NCBI RefSeq assembly: GCF_002355275.1
Contig: NZ_CP023449.1
Location: 834,001 to 898,000, forward strand
DNA: 64,000 bases
From: Rhizorhabdus dicambivorans
Lineage (GTDB): Bacteria; Pseudomonadota; Alphaproteobacteria; Sphingomonadales; Sphingomonadaceae
Direction of reading: 5' to 3'
The notes beneath the pieces were generated by a model. It worked only from the letters and a program-made list of their open reading frames with translations. It was not told the origin of the DNA and searched no databases. Made by a program: the position numbers and the translations under genes. Position 1 is the first letter of the stretch; every line of letters starts with the position of its first letter. This document shows positions 41,027 through 49,092 of the stretch, piece after piece.

Positions 41027-41368
41027 ATGAGGAAATTGCTTCTGACCGGCCTCGCCGTTGCGGGGCTCGCGGGCCTCGTCGCGCCCGGCGCCGCATTGGC
41101 CGGGGATGAGGATCAGGCGCGCGTCGCCATCGCCGCCGCCAAGGCCAAGCTCGATGCCGCCGAGAAGGCGGGTGTCGGCGGCAAGGCGGGCGATGTGCTG
41201 AATCGCAGCCGCACCGTCCTTGAACAGGCGAATGTCCAGTTCCGCAAGGACGAGGATCGCGCCGCCAAGGCGCTCGCCTTCCAGGCCGACGCGCTCGCCG
41301 ATCTCGCCACCGCTACCGCCGAATTGCGCGGGCTCGAGGAAGAGCGCGCCAAGGTCGCCGTCAACTAA
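41027..41368 (+). CDS. Small periplasmic DUF4398-like protein
   Basis: A 113-residue exported helical protein. Signal peptide 'LLLTGLAVAGLAGLVAPGAA' then a mature part that is almost entirely helical and Ala/Lys/Glu-rich: 'ARVAIAAAKAKLDAAEKAGV', 'LNRSRTVLEQANVQFRKDED'. This resembles the DUF4398 helical hairpin that in other proteins precedes an OmpA domain. It is 20 bp upstream of the OmpA-family gene and surely in one operon, so the pair may replace the usual fused protein. Confidence 0.7.
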   Translation: MRKLLLTGLAVAGLAGLVAPGAALAGDEDQARVAIAAAKAKLDAAEKAGVGGKAGDVLNRSRTVLEQANVQFRKDEDRAAKALAFQADALADLATATAELRGLEEERAKVAVN

Positions 41369-41388
41369 CCCGCCCGACCAGGAGAGAG

Positions 41389-42234
41389 ATGATGAACAAG
41401 TTCATGCTCAGCCTCGCCGGCGCCACCGCGCTGGCCGGCCTCGCCACCCCGGCGCTGGCCGACAAGACCGACAAGCTGGTCACCGATCAGTTCCGCGAGA
41501 AGATCGCGGTCGCCCGCGCGGAGCCCGGCGTCGCCGAATATGGTGCCGTCTATCTCGATCGCGCGGCGGACCGGATCGCCACGCTCGACAAGAAGCTCGA
41601 CAATGACAAGGCCGGCCAGGCCGAGGCCGTCGCCGGAGAGATTGATGCGCTGATCGAGACGGCGCGGGCCCGCGCCCGCATCGCCATGCTCAAGAAGGAT
41701 GTCGAGGGCGCCAAGGCCGAGGCTGCCTCGCGCAAGGATGCGCAGATTGCCGATGCGCAGGCCGCAGCCGCCAATGCCCAGGCCAATGCCGCCGCCGCCG
41801 AGGCGGAGGCCGCGCGGCTCAAGGCCGAGATGCGTGATCTCCAGCTCAAGCAGACCCAGTTGGGCGCCACGCTGGTGCTTCAGGATGTGGTGTTCGAGAC
41901 CGGCAAGGCCGATCTCAAGGCTGGCGCCGCCCAGCGCCTCCAGCCGCTCGCTCATTATCTCAAGGCGAATCCCGAGGTGAAGGTCCGGATCGACGGCCAC
42001 ACCGATTCGCAAGGGGCCGATGCCTATAACCAGCAGCTGTCCGAGGCACGCGCCCAGGCGGTCCGGACGGCGCTCGCCGGCATGGGCGTCGATGGCGCCC
42101 GCATCACCGCCGTCGGCCATGGCGAGGCGCAGCCCGTCGCCGACAACAAGATCGCCGCCGGCCGGCAGCAGAACCGCCGCGTCGAAGTGACTTTGGTCGG
42201 CCAGCAGGCCGCCACCTTCGCGGCGCTGAACTAA
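41389..42234 (+). CDS. OmpA-family peptidoglycan-binding protein
   Basis: A 281-residue exported protein. Signal peptide 'LSLAGATALAGLATPALA', a long helical coiled region (about residues 35-150, with 'AAAANAQANAAAAEAEAARL'), then a C-terminal OmpA domain: 'LVLQDVVFETGKADLKAGAA', 'VKVRIDGHTDSQG', 'NQQLSEARAQAVRTAL', 'QQNRRVEVTLV', containing the Asp/Arg pair that binds diaminopimelate. It probably links the outer membrane or periplasm to peptidoglycan. AGGAGAGAG precedes the tandem ATG start; a strong terminator follows. Confidence 0.9.
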   Translation: MMNKFMLSLAGATALAGLATPALADKTDKLVTDQFREKIAVARAEPGVAEYGAVYLDRAADRIATLDKKLDNDKAGQAEAVAGEIDALIETARARARIAMLKKDVEGAKAEAASRKDAQIADAQAAAANAQANAAAAEAEAARLKAEMRDLQLKQTQLGATLVLQDVVFETGKADLKAGAAQRLQPLAHYLKANPEVKVRIDGHTDSQGADAYNQQLSEARAQAVRTALAGMGVDGARITAVGHGEAQPVADNKIAAGRQQNRRVEVTLVGQQAATFAALN

Positions 42235-42243
42235 ACCATCGGT

Positions 42244-42272
42244 GGAGCCGGGCCTTCCCGGCTCCCCATTTT
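42244..42272 (+). terminator. Rho-independent terminator of ompA-like operon
   Basis: Perfect 9-bp stem GGAGCCGGG / CCCGGCTCC, 4-base loop, followed within a few bases by TTTT. It starts 10 bases after the OmpA-family stop. Confidence 0.75.
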
Positions 42273-42417
42273 GTCATCCCCGCGAAGGCGGGAATCCACG
42301 GTCACGGCACGCTTCGGCTCCTGTCTGCCGCCGTCCATGGGTTCCCGCTTTCGGCCTTTTTGGGCCGAAGTTTATGCCGAGCGCCTGCCTTGCAGGCTGT
42401 CGAGGCGCGGGAATGAC
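42273..42417. repeat. Family-1 inverted-repeat element
   Basis: Outer arms GTCATCCCCGCGAAGGCGGG and, at the far end, GGCGCGGGAATGAC. The centre is longer (145 bp total) and contains GGCCTTTTTGGGCC. It separates the ompA-like operon from the efflux operon. Confidence 0.6.
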
Positions 42418-42559
42418 ATTTTTGAAAGCGTGCCGAAACGGAACCAGCTCGGCGCCACGCTTGTTGCGACAACATAACGACGCGGATTATGTGCGAGCCC
42501 GACGTCCGCGTTTCAGCGGTGAAATCCCCGGACAAGAAAGGGCGCTATCAGTTTCGGCG

Positions 42560-44074
42560 ATGAGGATGGACCACCGCCCTGCGAACATCGGACGGCCCGG
42601 CATGCTGCTGGGCCTGCTGCTGCTGTCGGCCTGCAATGCCGGGCCGGACTATCGGCCGCCCTCGGTGTCCGATCTCCGGATACCCGATCAGTTCCAGTCG
42701 GCTTCGACGATCGCGGCCGAGCAGGACATGGTCGATCTCGCCCGCTGGTGGGAAAGTTTCGAGGATCCCGTCCTCACCCAGCTGGTCGATCGCGCCTTTG
42801 CCGGCAATCTCGACGTCAGCGCCGCCGCCGCCCGCTTGCGGCAGGCCCGCGCCACGCTGCGCGGCACCCAGGGGCAGCAATTGCCGCAGGTGGGGACGAG
42901 CGCCTCGGTCAGCCGCAGCATCGGCGCCGACAGCCGCGCGCGCATCGACCCCACCACCGGCCAGACGATTGGCAGTGGTGGTGACACCACCGTCTATCGC
43001 GGCGGCTTCGACGTGTCGTGGGAGGCCGATCTGTTTGGCGGCCTGCGCCGCCAGGTCGAGGCGGCCCGCGCCTCGGCCGAGGCGAGCGAGGCGACCCTGC
43101 GCTTCACCCAGGCCAGCATCGCCTCCGAAGTCGGCCTCAATTATGTCGAGGCGCGGCTCGCGCAGATTCGCCTGCGCATCGCCCGCGAGAATCTGGCCGC
43201 GCAGGACGACACGCTGGAGATCGTCGGCTGGCGGCAGAAGGCCGGCCTCGTCTCCGGTCTCGACGTCGAGCAGGCCCGCCAGCTGCGCGCCCAGACCGCC
43301 GCCTCGATCCCGACGATCGAGAATGACTATGCGACGGCGGTGAATCGCATCGCCGTGCTGCTCGGCGATGCGCCGGGCGCGGTCAACGCGCTGATCGATC
43401 CACCCGCCTCGATTCCGCTCGCCCCCGGCGTCGATGCGCCGATCCCCGCCCAGGTGATCGAACGCCGCCCCGACGTCGCCAGCGCCGAACGGGCCCTCGC
43501 CGCCGAAAGCGCGCGAATCGGCGTGCAGACGGCACAGCTCTATCCGGCGCTGCGCCTGTCGGGCAGCTTCGCGGGGTCGGCCACCTCGATCGGCGATGTG
43601 ATCAGCAGCGGCCTTGGCAGTCTCGTCGCCGGCATCACCGCGCCGATCTTCGAGGGCGGCCAGATTCGCGCCGCGATTCTTGGCCAGCGTGCCGCCACCG
43701 ACGCGGCCTATTATGCCTATCGCAAGGCGGTGCTGACCGCGCTGGAAGAGGTGGAGAACGCCCTCAAGGGCCGCGAGGTCGCCGAGCGACGCGAGGCCGA
43801 TCTCGCGGTCAGCTATGAGGCGGCGAACAATTCGAACCGCTATGCCCAGCTGCAATATCGCTCGGGCCTGATCGATTTCCAGGCGCTGCTCGACAGCCAG
43901 CGCGCGCGGCTGTCCAGCCAGGACGCCGCCGCCGCCGCGCGCGCCGCGCGGGCCAGCGCCACTATCCAGCTCTACAAGGCGCTGGGCGGCGGCTGGCAGA
44001 TGGCGCCGATCCCCGCGCCGGGGCCCTATGAAGGCGGCAGCAGGCCCGCCCAACCGCAACGAGAGTCCGAATGA
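42560..44074 (+). CDS. TolC/OprM-type outer-membrane efflux lipoprotein
   Basis: A 504-residue outer-membrane channel subunit of a tripartite exporter. Lipoprotein signal 'MLLGLLLLSAC' with the lipobox Cys at about residue 25, 'PDYRPP' after it, then NodT/OprM-type repeats: 'WWESFEDPVLTQLVDRAFAG', 'VSWEADLFGGLRRQVEAARA', 'GVDAPIPAQVIERRPDVASA', 'YRSGLIDFQALLDSQR'. Start set at 42560 since the frame before it runs only through a repeat. ATGA overlap with the adaptor gene. Substrate unknown; the MacAB-like partners suggest macrolide, lipid or peptide export. Confidence 0.9.
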   Translation: MRMDHRPANIGRPGMLLGLLLLSACNAGPDYRPPSVSDLRIPDQFQSASTIAAEQDMVDLARWWESFEDPVLTQLVDRAFAGNLDVSAAAARLRQARATLRGTQGQQLPQVGTSASVSRSIGADSRARIDPTTGQTIGSGGDTTVYRGGFDVSWEADLFGGLRRQVEAARASAEASEATLRFTQASIASEVGLNYVEARLAQIRLRIARENLAAQDDTLEIVGWRQKAGLVSGLDVEQARQLRAQTAASIPTIENDYATAVNRIAVLLGDAPGAVNALIDPPASIPLAPGVDAPIPAQVIERRPDVASAERALAAESARIGVQTAQLYPALRLSGSFAGSATSIGDVISSGLGSLVAGITAPIFEGGQIRAAILGQRAATDAAYYAYRKAVLTALEEVENALKGREVAERREADLAVSYEAANNSNRYAQLQYRSGLIDFQALLDSQRARLSSQDAAAAARAARASATIQLYKALGGGWQMAPIPAPGPYEGGSRPAQPQRESE

Positions 44075-45492
44075 CCGAGCCCGAAAAGCAGCCCCAGCAG
44101 GATCTTGACGAGTTCCTCGGCGTCGAGCCGACCTCGCCGCGCGCGACCCTGTTCCGCCGCATCGGCATCGGCCTCGCCATCCTCGTCGTGCTGGTCATCC
44201 TTTGGCGGCTGATCTTCGGCGGCGACGACAAGGCCGCCTATGCGACGCGGCCGGTCGAGCGCGGCGACCTGACCGTGGTCGTCTCGGCGACCGGCAATCT
44301 CGCGCCGACCAACCAGGTCGAGGTCGGCTCCGAACAGTCGGGCACCGTCACCGATGTCTATGTCGACAATAATGACCGGGTGCGGAAGGGCCAGCTGCTC
44401 GCCCGGCTCGATACCTCGCGGCTCCAGGATGCGGTGAATCAGGCAGCGGCCGGGCTGGCCTCCGCTCAGGCCTCGGTTGAGCAGGCCGAGGCGACGGCGC
44501 AGCAGGCGCGCGCCACGTTGCGACGACAGGAACAGGTCTGGCGACTATCGGGCGGAAAGGTGCCCTCGGCCACCGAGCTGGACGTCGCGCGGGCCGATGC
44601 CGCCCGCGCGGCGGCCGGCGTTTCCACCGCGCGCGCCGCGGTCGATCAGGCGCGGGCCAGCCTGTCCTCGGCGCAGACCGCGCTTTCCAAAGCCTTCATC
44701 AAGTCGCCGGTCAATGGCCAGGTACTGTCGCGCTCGATCGAGCCCGGCCAGACCGTCGCCGCCTCGCTCAACGCGCCGGTGCTGTTCACCATCGCCGAGG
44801 ATCTGCGCCAGATGCGGCTCGAGGTGAAGGTCGACGAGGCCGATGTCGGCCAGGTGAAGAAGGGACAGAAGGCCAGCTTCATCGTCGATGCCTTTCCGGG
44901 CCGTACCTTCCCGGCGACGATCGAGCGGGTGGATGTCGGCGCCAACGCCACCGGCAGCGGCACTTCCAGCGCGTCGGGTTCGTCGGGCACCGCCAGTGGC
45001 AGCACCAGCGGCGTGGTGGCCTATACGGCGCGGCTGACCGTCTCGAACACCGATGGGCTGCTCCGCCCGGGCATGACCGCGACCGCCGACATCGTCACCA
45101 TGGAGAAGAAGAACGTCCTGCTCGTGCCCGCCGCGGCGCTGCGCTTCTCGCCCGATCGCCAGCGTGCCGGCAGCGGTGGCAGCGGCGGGCTGACCAGCGT
45201 GCTGGCGCCTCGTCCGATGCGGCGCGGCGGCAATCGCGCCGATCGCGAGGCGGCGATCGGGCGCGGCAGCAAGCAGACCGTCTATGTGGTCGGCGAGGCG
45301 GGCGACAAGCCGCAGCCGGTGGAGATTACGGTCGGTGAGAGCAATGGCAGCCAGGCCGAGGTGGTCGGCGGCAAGCTGACCGAGGGGACGCAGGTCGTGA
45401 TCGGCCAATATGCGGCGGGCGGTCAGGGTGGCGGTTCGGGCGGCGGCGGGGGCGGCCAGGGCGGCGGGCAGCGGCGCAATGCCCAGCAATGA
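44071..45492 (+). CDS. MacA-like periplasmic adaptor (membrane fusion protein)
   Basis: A 473-residue adaptor linking an ABC permease to TolC. One N-terminal TM helix ('GIGLAILVVLVILWRLIF', about residues 30-48), a barrel-sandwich domain with 'QVEVGSEQSGTVTDVYVDNN', a helical hairpin ('QAAAGLASAQASVEQAEATA'), and beta domains ending 'YAAGGQGGGSGGGGGG'. A Ser/Gly-rich insertion near residue 293-314 and a Gly-rich tail are unusual low-complexity additions. It overlaps both neighbours, in the order outer channel - adaptor - ATPase. Confidence 0.9.
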   Translation: MTEPEKQPQQDLDEFLGVEPTSPRATLFRRIGIGLAILVVLVILWRLIFGGDDKAAYATRPVERGDLTVVVSATGNLAPTNQVEVGSEQSGTVTDVYVDNNDRVRKGQLLARLDTSRLQDAVNQAAAGLASAQASVEQAEATAQQARATLRRQEQVWRLSGGKVPSATELDVARADAARAAAGVSTARAAVDQARASLSSAQTALSKAFIKSPVNGQVLSRSIEPGQTVAASLNAPVLFTIAEDLRQMRLEVKVDEADVGQVKKGQKASFIVDAFPGRTFPATIERVDVGANATGSGTSSASGSSGTASGSTSGVVAYTARLTVSNTDGLLRPGMTATADIVTMEKKNVLLVPAAALRFSPDRQRAGSGGSGGLTSVLAPRPMRRGGNRADREAAIGRGSKQTVYVVGEAGDKPQPVEITVGESNGSQAEVVGGKLTEGTQVVIGQYAAGGQGGGSGGGGGGQGGGQRRNAQQ

Positions 45493-46210
45493 CATCGCCA
45501 TAGGCGAGACACTGATCTCGCTGCGCGGGATCACCAAGGTCTTCGGGGAGGGCGCGACCGCCTTCGCCGCGCTGAAGGGCGTCGACATCGACATCAAGCG
45601 TGGCGATTTCGTCGCGGTGATGGGCCCGTCCGGTTCGGGCAAGTCGACGACGATGAACATCCTCGGCTGCCTCGACGTGCCGACCGAAGGGCAGTTCCTG
45701 TTTCGCGGCCACCATGTCGAGAGCCTTGAGCGGGACCAGCGCGCGCTGCTCCGCCGCCGCTATCTCGGCTTCGTCTTCCAGGGCTTCAACCTGCTCGCCC
45801 GCACCACCGCGCTCGAGAATGTCGAGCTGCCGCTGGTCTATCGCGGCGAGGAGAAGGCGAAGCGCCACGAACTGGCGATGGCCGCGCTCGACAAGGTCGG
45901 CCTCGCCGAATGGTGGGATCATACCCCCGCCGAGTTGTCGGGCGGCCAGCAGCAGCGTGTCGCCATCGCCCGCGCCATCGTCACCCATCCCGATGTCCTC
46001 CTCGCCGACGAACCGACCGGCAATCTCGACACCGAACGCTCGATCGAGATCATGGAACTGCTTACCGACCTCAACCGCAACAGCGGCATCACCGTGCTGA
46101 TGGTGACGCACGAGGCGGACATGGCGGCCTTTGCCCACACCGTGATCCACTTCCGCGACGGCCTGGTCGAGCGGATCGAGGAGAATGGCAAGCAGGGGGT
46201 GAAGGCGTGA
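45479..46210 (+). CDS. ABC transporter ATPase (MacB/LolD-type)
   Basis: A 243-residue ATPase. Walker A 'GPSGSGKSTTMNIL', Q-loop in 'YLGFVFQGFNLL', ABC signature 'LSGGQQQRVAIARAI', Walker B 'DVLLADEPTGNLD', H-loop 'VMLVTHEADMA'. The LolD/MacB class is indicated by 'LGCLDVPTEGQFLF' and the LLARTTALENVELP stretch. The ATG at 45479 overlaps the adaptor end by 14 bp. In E. coli MacB this domain is fused to the permease; here it is a separate gene, with a family-2 repeat between the two. Confidence 0.95.
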   Translation: MPSNDIAIGETLISLRGITKVFGEGATAFAALKGVDIDIKRGDFVAVMGPSGSGKSTTMNILGCLDVPTEGQFLFRGHHVESLERDQRALLRRRYLGFVFQGFNLLARTTALENVELPLVYRGEEKAKRHELAMAALDKVGLAEWWDHTPAELSGGQQQRVAIARAIVTHPDVLLADEPTGNLDTERSIEIMELLTDLNRNSGITVLMVTHEADMAAFAHTVIHFRDGLVERIEENGKQGVKA

Positions 46211-46224
46211 TGATCATCCTCCAT

Positions 46225-46307
46225 CGTCGCCCCGGCGGAGGCCGGGGCCGCAACGGGCTCAAGCGCGCCCTTGCCTCTTGCGGCCCCGGCCTCCGCCGGG
46301 GCGACGG
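46225..46307. repeat. Family-2 inverted-repeat element
   Basis: Near-perfect inverted repeat CGTCGCCCCGGCGGAGGCCG...CGGCCTCCGCCGGGGCGACG in the 118-base gap between ATPase and permease genes of one operon. It could cause partial attenuation or mRNA processing between them. Confidence 0.8.
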
Positions 46308-46328
46308 CATTCGGCTGGGCCGCTTCTG

Positions 46329-47537
46329 ATGTGGGCCACCACCTTCCTCCTCGCCATCCGCGAGATTCGGCGCCATCTGCTGCGCTCCTTCCTGACGATC
46401 CTCGGCATCGTCATCGGGGTCTGGGCGGTCGTCACCATGGTCACGCTCGGCAACGGCGCCACCCAGGCGGTGAAGGCGCAGATTTCCAGCCTCGGCGCCA
46501 ATGTGCTGCAGGTCCGCCCCGGCCAGGGCTTCGGGCGCGGCGGCGGCGGGCCGCAGCCGCCCGATTTCAAGATCGAGGATCTCGACGCGATCCGCACCCA
46601 GATCGTCGGCGTCACGGCGGTCGCCCCGCTGGTCCAGTCGACCGGCACGGCGGTGTTCAATGCCGCCAACTGGTCGACCACGGTGAACGGCACCAACCGG
46701 GAATATTTCGTCGCCCAGCCCTGGGTCTTCACCGGCGGCCGCCCCTTCAACGCGGCGGAGGAACAGGCCGGCAAGGCGGTGTGCATCATCGGCAACACCG
46801 TGCGCAGCCGCCTGTTCCGGGGCGTCGATCCGGTCGGGCAGCGCTTCCGGATCAAGAATATCTCGTGCGAGATCATCGGCACGCTCGCGTCCAAGGGGCA
46901 GGGCGGCTTCGGCAATGATCAGGACGATATCGTGCTGATGCCGTACAAGGCGGTGCAGCGCCGGATGACCGGCAATCGCGACGTCCGCACGATCATGGTC
47001 TCGGTCGACGATCGCTATGACAGCCAGCAGGTCCAGTCCTCGCTGCGCGATCTGCTGCGCGATCGGCGCCACCTCGCGGCGGGCGCCGACGATGATTTCA
47101 ACATCTTCGACACCCGCCAGATCAGCGATACCCTGTCGGGCACCACCCAGATCCTCACTTCGCTGCTCGGCGCGGTGGCGGCGGTCAGCCTGTTGGTCGG
47201 TGGCATCGGCATCATGAACATCATGCTCGTCTCGGTGACCGAGCGGACCCGCGAGATCGGCATCCGCCTCGCCATCGGCGCCGTCGCGCGGGAGGTGCTG
47301 CTCCAGTTCCTGGTCGAGGCGGTGACGCTCGCCTGCCTGGGCGGCCTGCTCGGCCTGTTCCTCGCGCTGATATCGACGCTGATCCTCGCGCCGGTGCTGC
47401 AGGTGCCCTTCATCTTCGATCCAAAGATCAACCTGATCGCCTTCGTCTTCTCGGCGCTGATCGGGGTGGTGTTCGGCTATTTCCCGGCGCGCCGCGCGGC
47501 GTCGCTCAACCCGATCGAGGCGCTGCGGCACGAATGA
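46329..47537 (+). CDS. ABC transporter permease (MacB/FtsX-type)
   Basis: A 402-residue inner-membrane permease with the MacB topology: TM1 at 'LLRSFLTILGIVIGVWAVVT', a periplasmic MacB-PCD-type domain of about 230 residues, and three C-terminal TM helices beginning 'LLGAVAAVSLLVGGIGIMNI' followed by 'MLVSVTERTREIGIRLAIGA' (the mechanotransmission/EA-loop-like segment) and ending 'GYFPARRAASLNPIEALRHE', the standard C-terminus. Start at 46329. Works with the two upstream proteins as a TolC-dependent exporter. Confidence 0.95.
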   Translation: MWATTFLLAIREIRRHLLRSFLTILGIVIGVWAVVTMVTLGNGATQAVKAQISSLGANVLQVRPGQGFGRGGGGPQPPDFKIEDLDAIRTQIVGVTAVAPLVQSTGTAVFNAANWSTTVNGTNREYFVAQPWVFTGGRPFNAAEEQAGKAVCIIGNTVRSRLFRGVDPVGQRFRIKNISCEIIGTLASKGQGGFGNDQDDIVLMPYKAVQRRMTGNRDVRTIMVSVDDRYDSQQVQSSLRDLLRDRRHLAAGADDDFNIFDTRQISDTLSGTTQILTSLLGAVAAVSLLVGGIGIMNIMLVSVTERTREIGIRLAIGAVAREVLLQFLVEAVTLACLGGLLGLFLALISTLILAPVLQVPFIFDPKINLIAFVFSALIGVVFGYFPARRAASLNPIEALRHE

Positions 47538-47578
47538 GACAGTTCCCGATACGGTGCCGCGACGCGGGCATTTCTTCA

Positions 47579-47682
47579 CCCCTCCCCTTCAGGGGAGGGG
47601 TTGGGGGTGGGGCCTCGCCTCCTTCCCACGATGGTCTCCGTGAGACTCGCACGCCCCACCCCAACCCCTCCCCTGAAGGGGA
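47579..47682. repeat. Family-3 inverted-repeat element
   Basis: Outer arms CCCCTCCCCTTCAGGGGAGG and CCCCTCCCCTGAAGGGGA with inner GGGGTTGGGGGTGGGG / CCCCACCCCAACCCC. Same family as 53500, 57148 and 62908. It occupies nearly the whole upstream region of the EF-hand gene. Confidence 0.75.
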
Positions 47683-47716
47683 GCGGCAAACGGCCTTCGG
47701 GCCTCTGATATTGGGT

Positions 47717-48385
47717 ATGATTCTGGTGGCCGCCATGGCATCTCCCGCGCTCGCCAGGCGCGAGACGGTGCCGCAAGTCTGTCCCGCTCCGGTCAAGCCG
47801 GCATTGTTCCTGTCGCCGATGGGCGAGCCTTTCCGGCCGCAGGGCGACGCGGACGATCCGGTAAAACGCTGGTTCGACCAGGCCGACCGCAATGGCGACG
47901 GCAAGCTCACGGTCGGCGAACTGATGCTCGATGCCGACCGCTTCTTCGTGACGCTCGACAAGGATCGCAATGGGGAACTGCTGCCCGACGAGGTCCACGC
48001 CTATGAGCAGGATGTCGCGCCCGAGATACGCCTCTACCAGCGCCGGCCCGAGCCCGCCGCCGATGGCGCGAAGAAGGGGGACGGCCGCGATCGGCCCCGT
48101 CCGGAACGCCGCCGCGGCAACCAGCCGATCGGCGCCTATGCCGAAGGGGTGATGGGGGCGGGCCGCTATGCCTTCCTCAACATCCCCAATCCGGTCGCGG
48201 CCGCCGACAGCGATTTCAACCGCGCGATCAGCCAGCGCGAATTCGGGGCCGCCGCCGCGGCGCGCTTCGCCGATCTCGATCCCCGGCAGACCAAGGCGCT
48301 GGCCCTGGCCCAGCTGCCCAGGACGCCCGCCCAGCAGGCCGCCAACGCTGTCTGCCTCGCCCGGCTCAAGGAAAAGCGGAAATGA
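47717..48385 (+). CDS. Exported EF-hand protein
   Basis: About 222 residues. A short signal-like N-terminus 'MILVAAMASPALA' (a TTG at 47711 may be the real start). Two EF-hand loops are clear: 'DRNGDGKLTVGE' and 'DKDRNGELLPDE', each with acidic ligands at positions 1, 3, 5 and 12; a weaker third is 'DSDFNRAISQRE'. Probably a periplasmic calcium-binding protein. Two conserved-looking cysteines flank it. ATGA overlap with the response-regulator gene ties it to the two-component system. The 5' region is formed by a family-3 repeat, so the start and promoter are uncertain. Confidence 0.78.
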   Translation: MILVAAMASPALARRETVPQVCPAPVKPALFLSPMGEPFRPQGDADDPVKRWFDQADRNGDGKLTVGELMLDADRFFVTLDKDRNGELLPDEVHAYEQDVAPEIRLYQRRPEPAADGAKKGDGRDRPRPERRRGNQPIGAYAEGVMGAGRYAFLNIPNPVAAADSDFNRAISQREFGAAAAARFADLDPRQTKALALAQLPRTPAQQAANAVCLARLKEKRK

Positions 48386-49092
48386 ATGGTCCCAATCCGC
48401 TGATCCTGGTGGTTGATGACGACGCCGATCTGCGCACCCTGATCACCGATTTCCTGCGCGCCAACGGCCTGCGCGTCGAAAGCGCCGCCGATGGCGCCGA
48501 GATGGACGCGCGCATCGCGGCCGAGCGGCCCGACCTGATCGTGCTCGACCTGATGATGCCGGGCGAGGATGGCCTGTCGATCCTGCGCCGGGTCAGGAAG
48601 CCGGGCGGCCCCGCCATCATCATGCTCTCGGCGATGGGCGAGGATACCGATCGGATCATCGGGCTGGAGGTCGGCGCCGACGATTATCTCCCCAAGCCGT
48701 GCAACCCGCGCGAACTGCTTGCCCGCATTCGCGCGGTGCTGCGCCGGCGCGGGGAGGAGGGCGGCAATGGCATCGGGGCCGGCGGTGCGGTGCGCCGCTT
48801 CGGCCCGTGGACGCTCGATATCGTCCAGCGCGAGGTTCGCCGCGTCGATGCTCCGCCCGCGCCGCTCACCGATGCCGAGTTCCGCGTCCTCGCCGCCTTT
48901 CTCGATCGGCCCCAGCGGGTGCTGAGCCGCGATCAGCTGATCGAGGCGGGCAAGGGCATCGACAGCGACGTGTTCGATCGCGCGATCGACGTGACGATCA
49001 GCCGGCTGCGCAAGAAGCTCGGCCCCGACGATCCGATCCGCACGATCCGCAACGAAGGCTATATGTTCACCCTCCGGGTCGAGGGCGAATAG
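48382..49092 (+). CDS. OmpR-family response regulator
   Basis: A 236-residue regulator: acidic pocket 'VVDDDADLRTLITDFL', phospho-Asp in 'DLIVLDLMMPGEDG', Lys in 'DDYLPKPCNPRELL', then a winged helix with 'LTDAEFRVLAAFLDRPQRVL' and 'DVTISRLRKKLGP'. Translational coupling to the EF-hand gene and immediate adjacency to the kinase define one operon. Its targets probably include the upstream efflux/EF-hand genes, by analogy with metal- and envelope-stress systems; this is inference. Confidence 0.94.
   Translation: MNGPNPLILVVDDDADLRTLITDFLRANGLRVESAADGAEMDARIAAERPDLIVLDLMMPGEDGLSILRRVRKPGGPAIIMLSAMGEDTDRIIGLEVGADDYLPKPCNPRELLARIRAVLRRRGEEGGNGIGAGGAVRRFGPWTLDIVQREVRRVDAPPAPLTDAEFRVLAAFLDRPQRVLSRDQLIEAGKGIDSDVFDRAIDVTISRLRKKLGPDDPIRTIRNEGYMFTLRVEGE

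Larger units (their letters stand above)
42235..42559. other. Intergenic region upstream of TolC-family gene
   Basis: A 325-base gap containing, in order, a rho-independent terminator, a family-1 repeat element, and a likely promoter region with an EcfG-like pair GGAAC (42440-42444) and tGTT (42462-42465). No gene is seen, although a frame is open through it. Confidence 0.5.
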
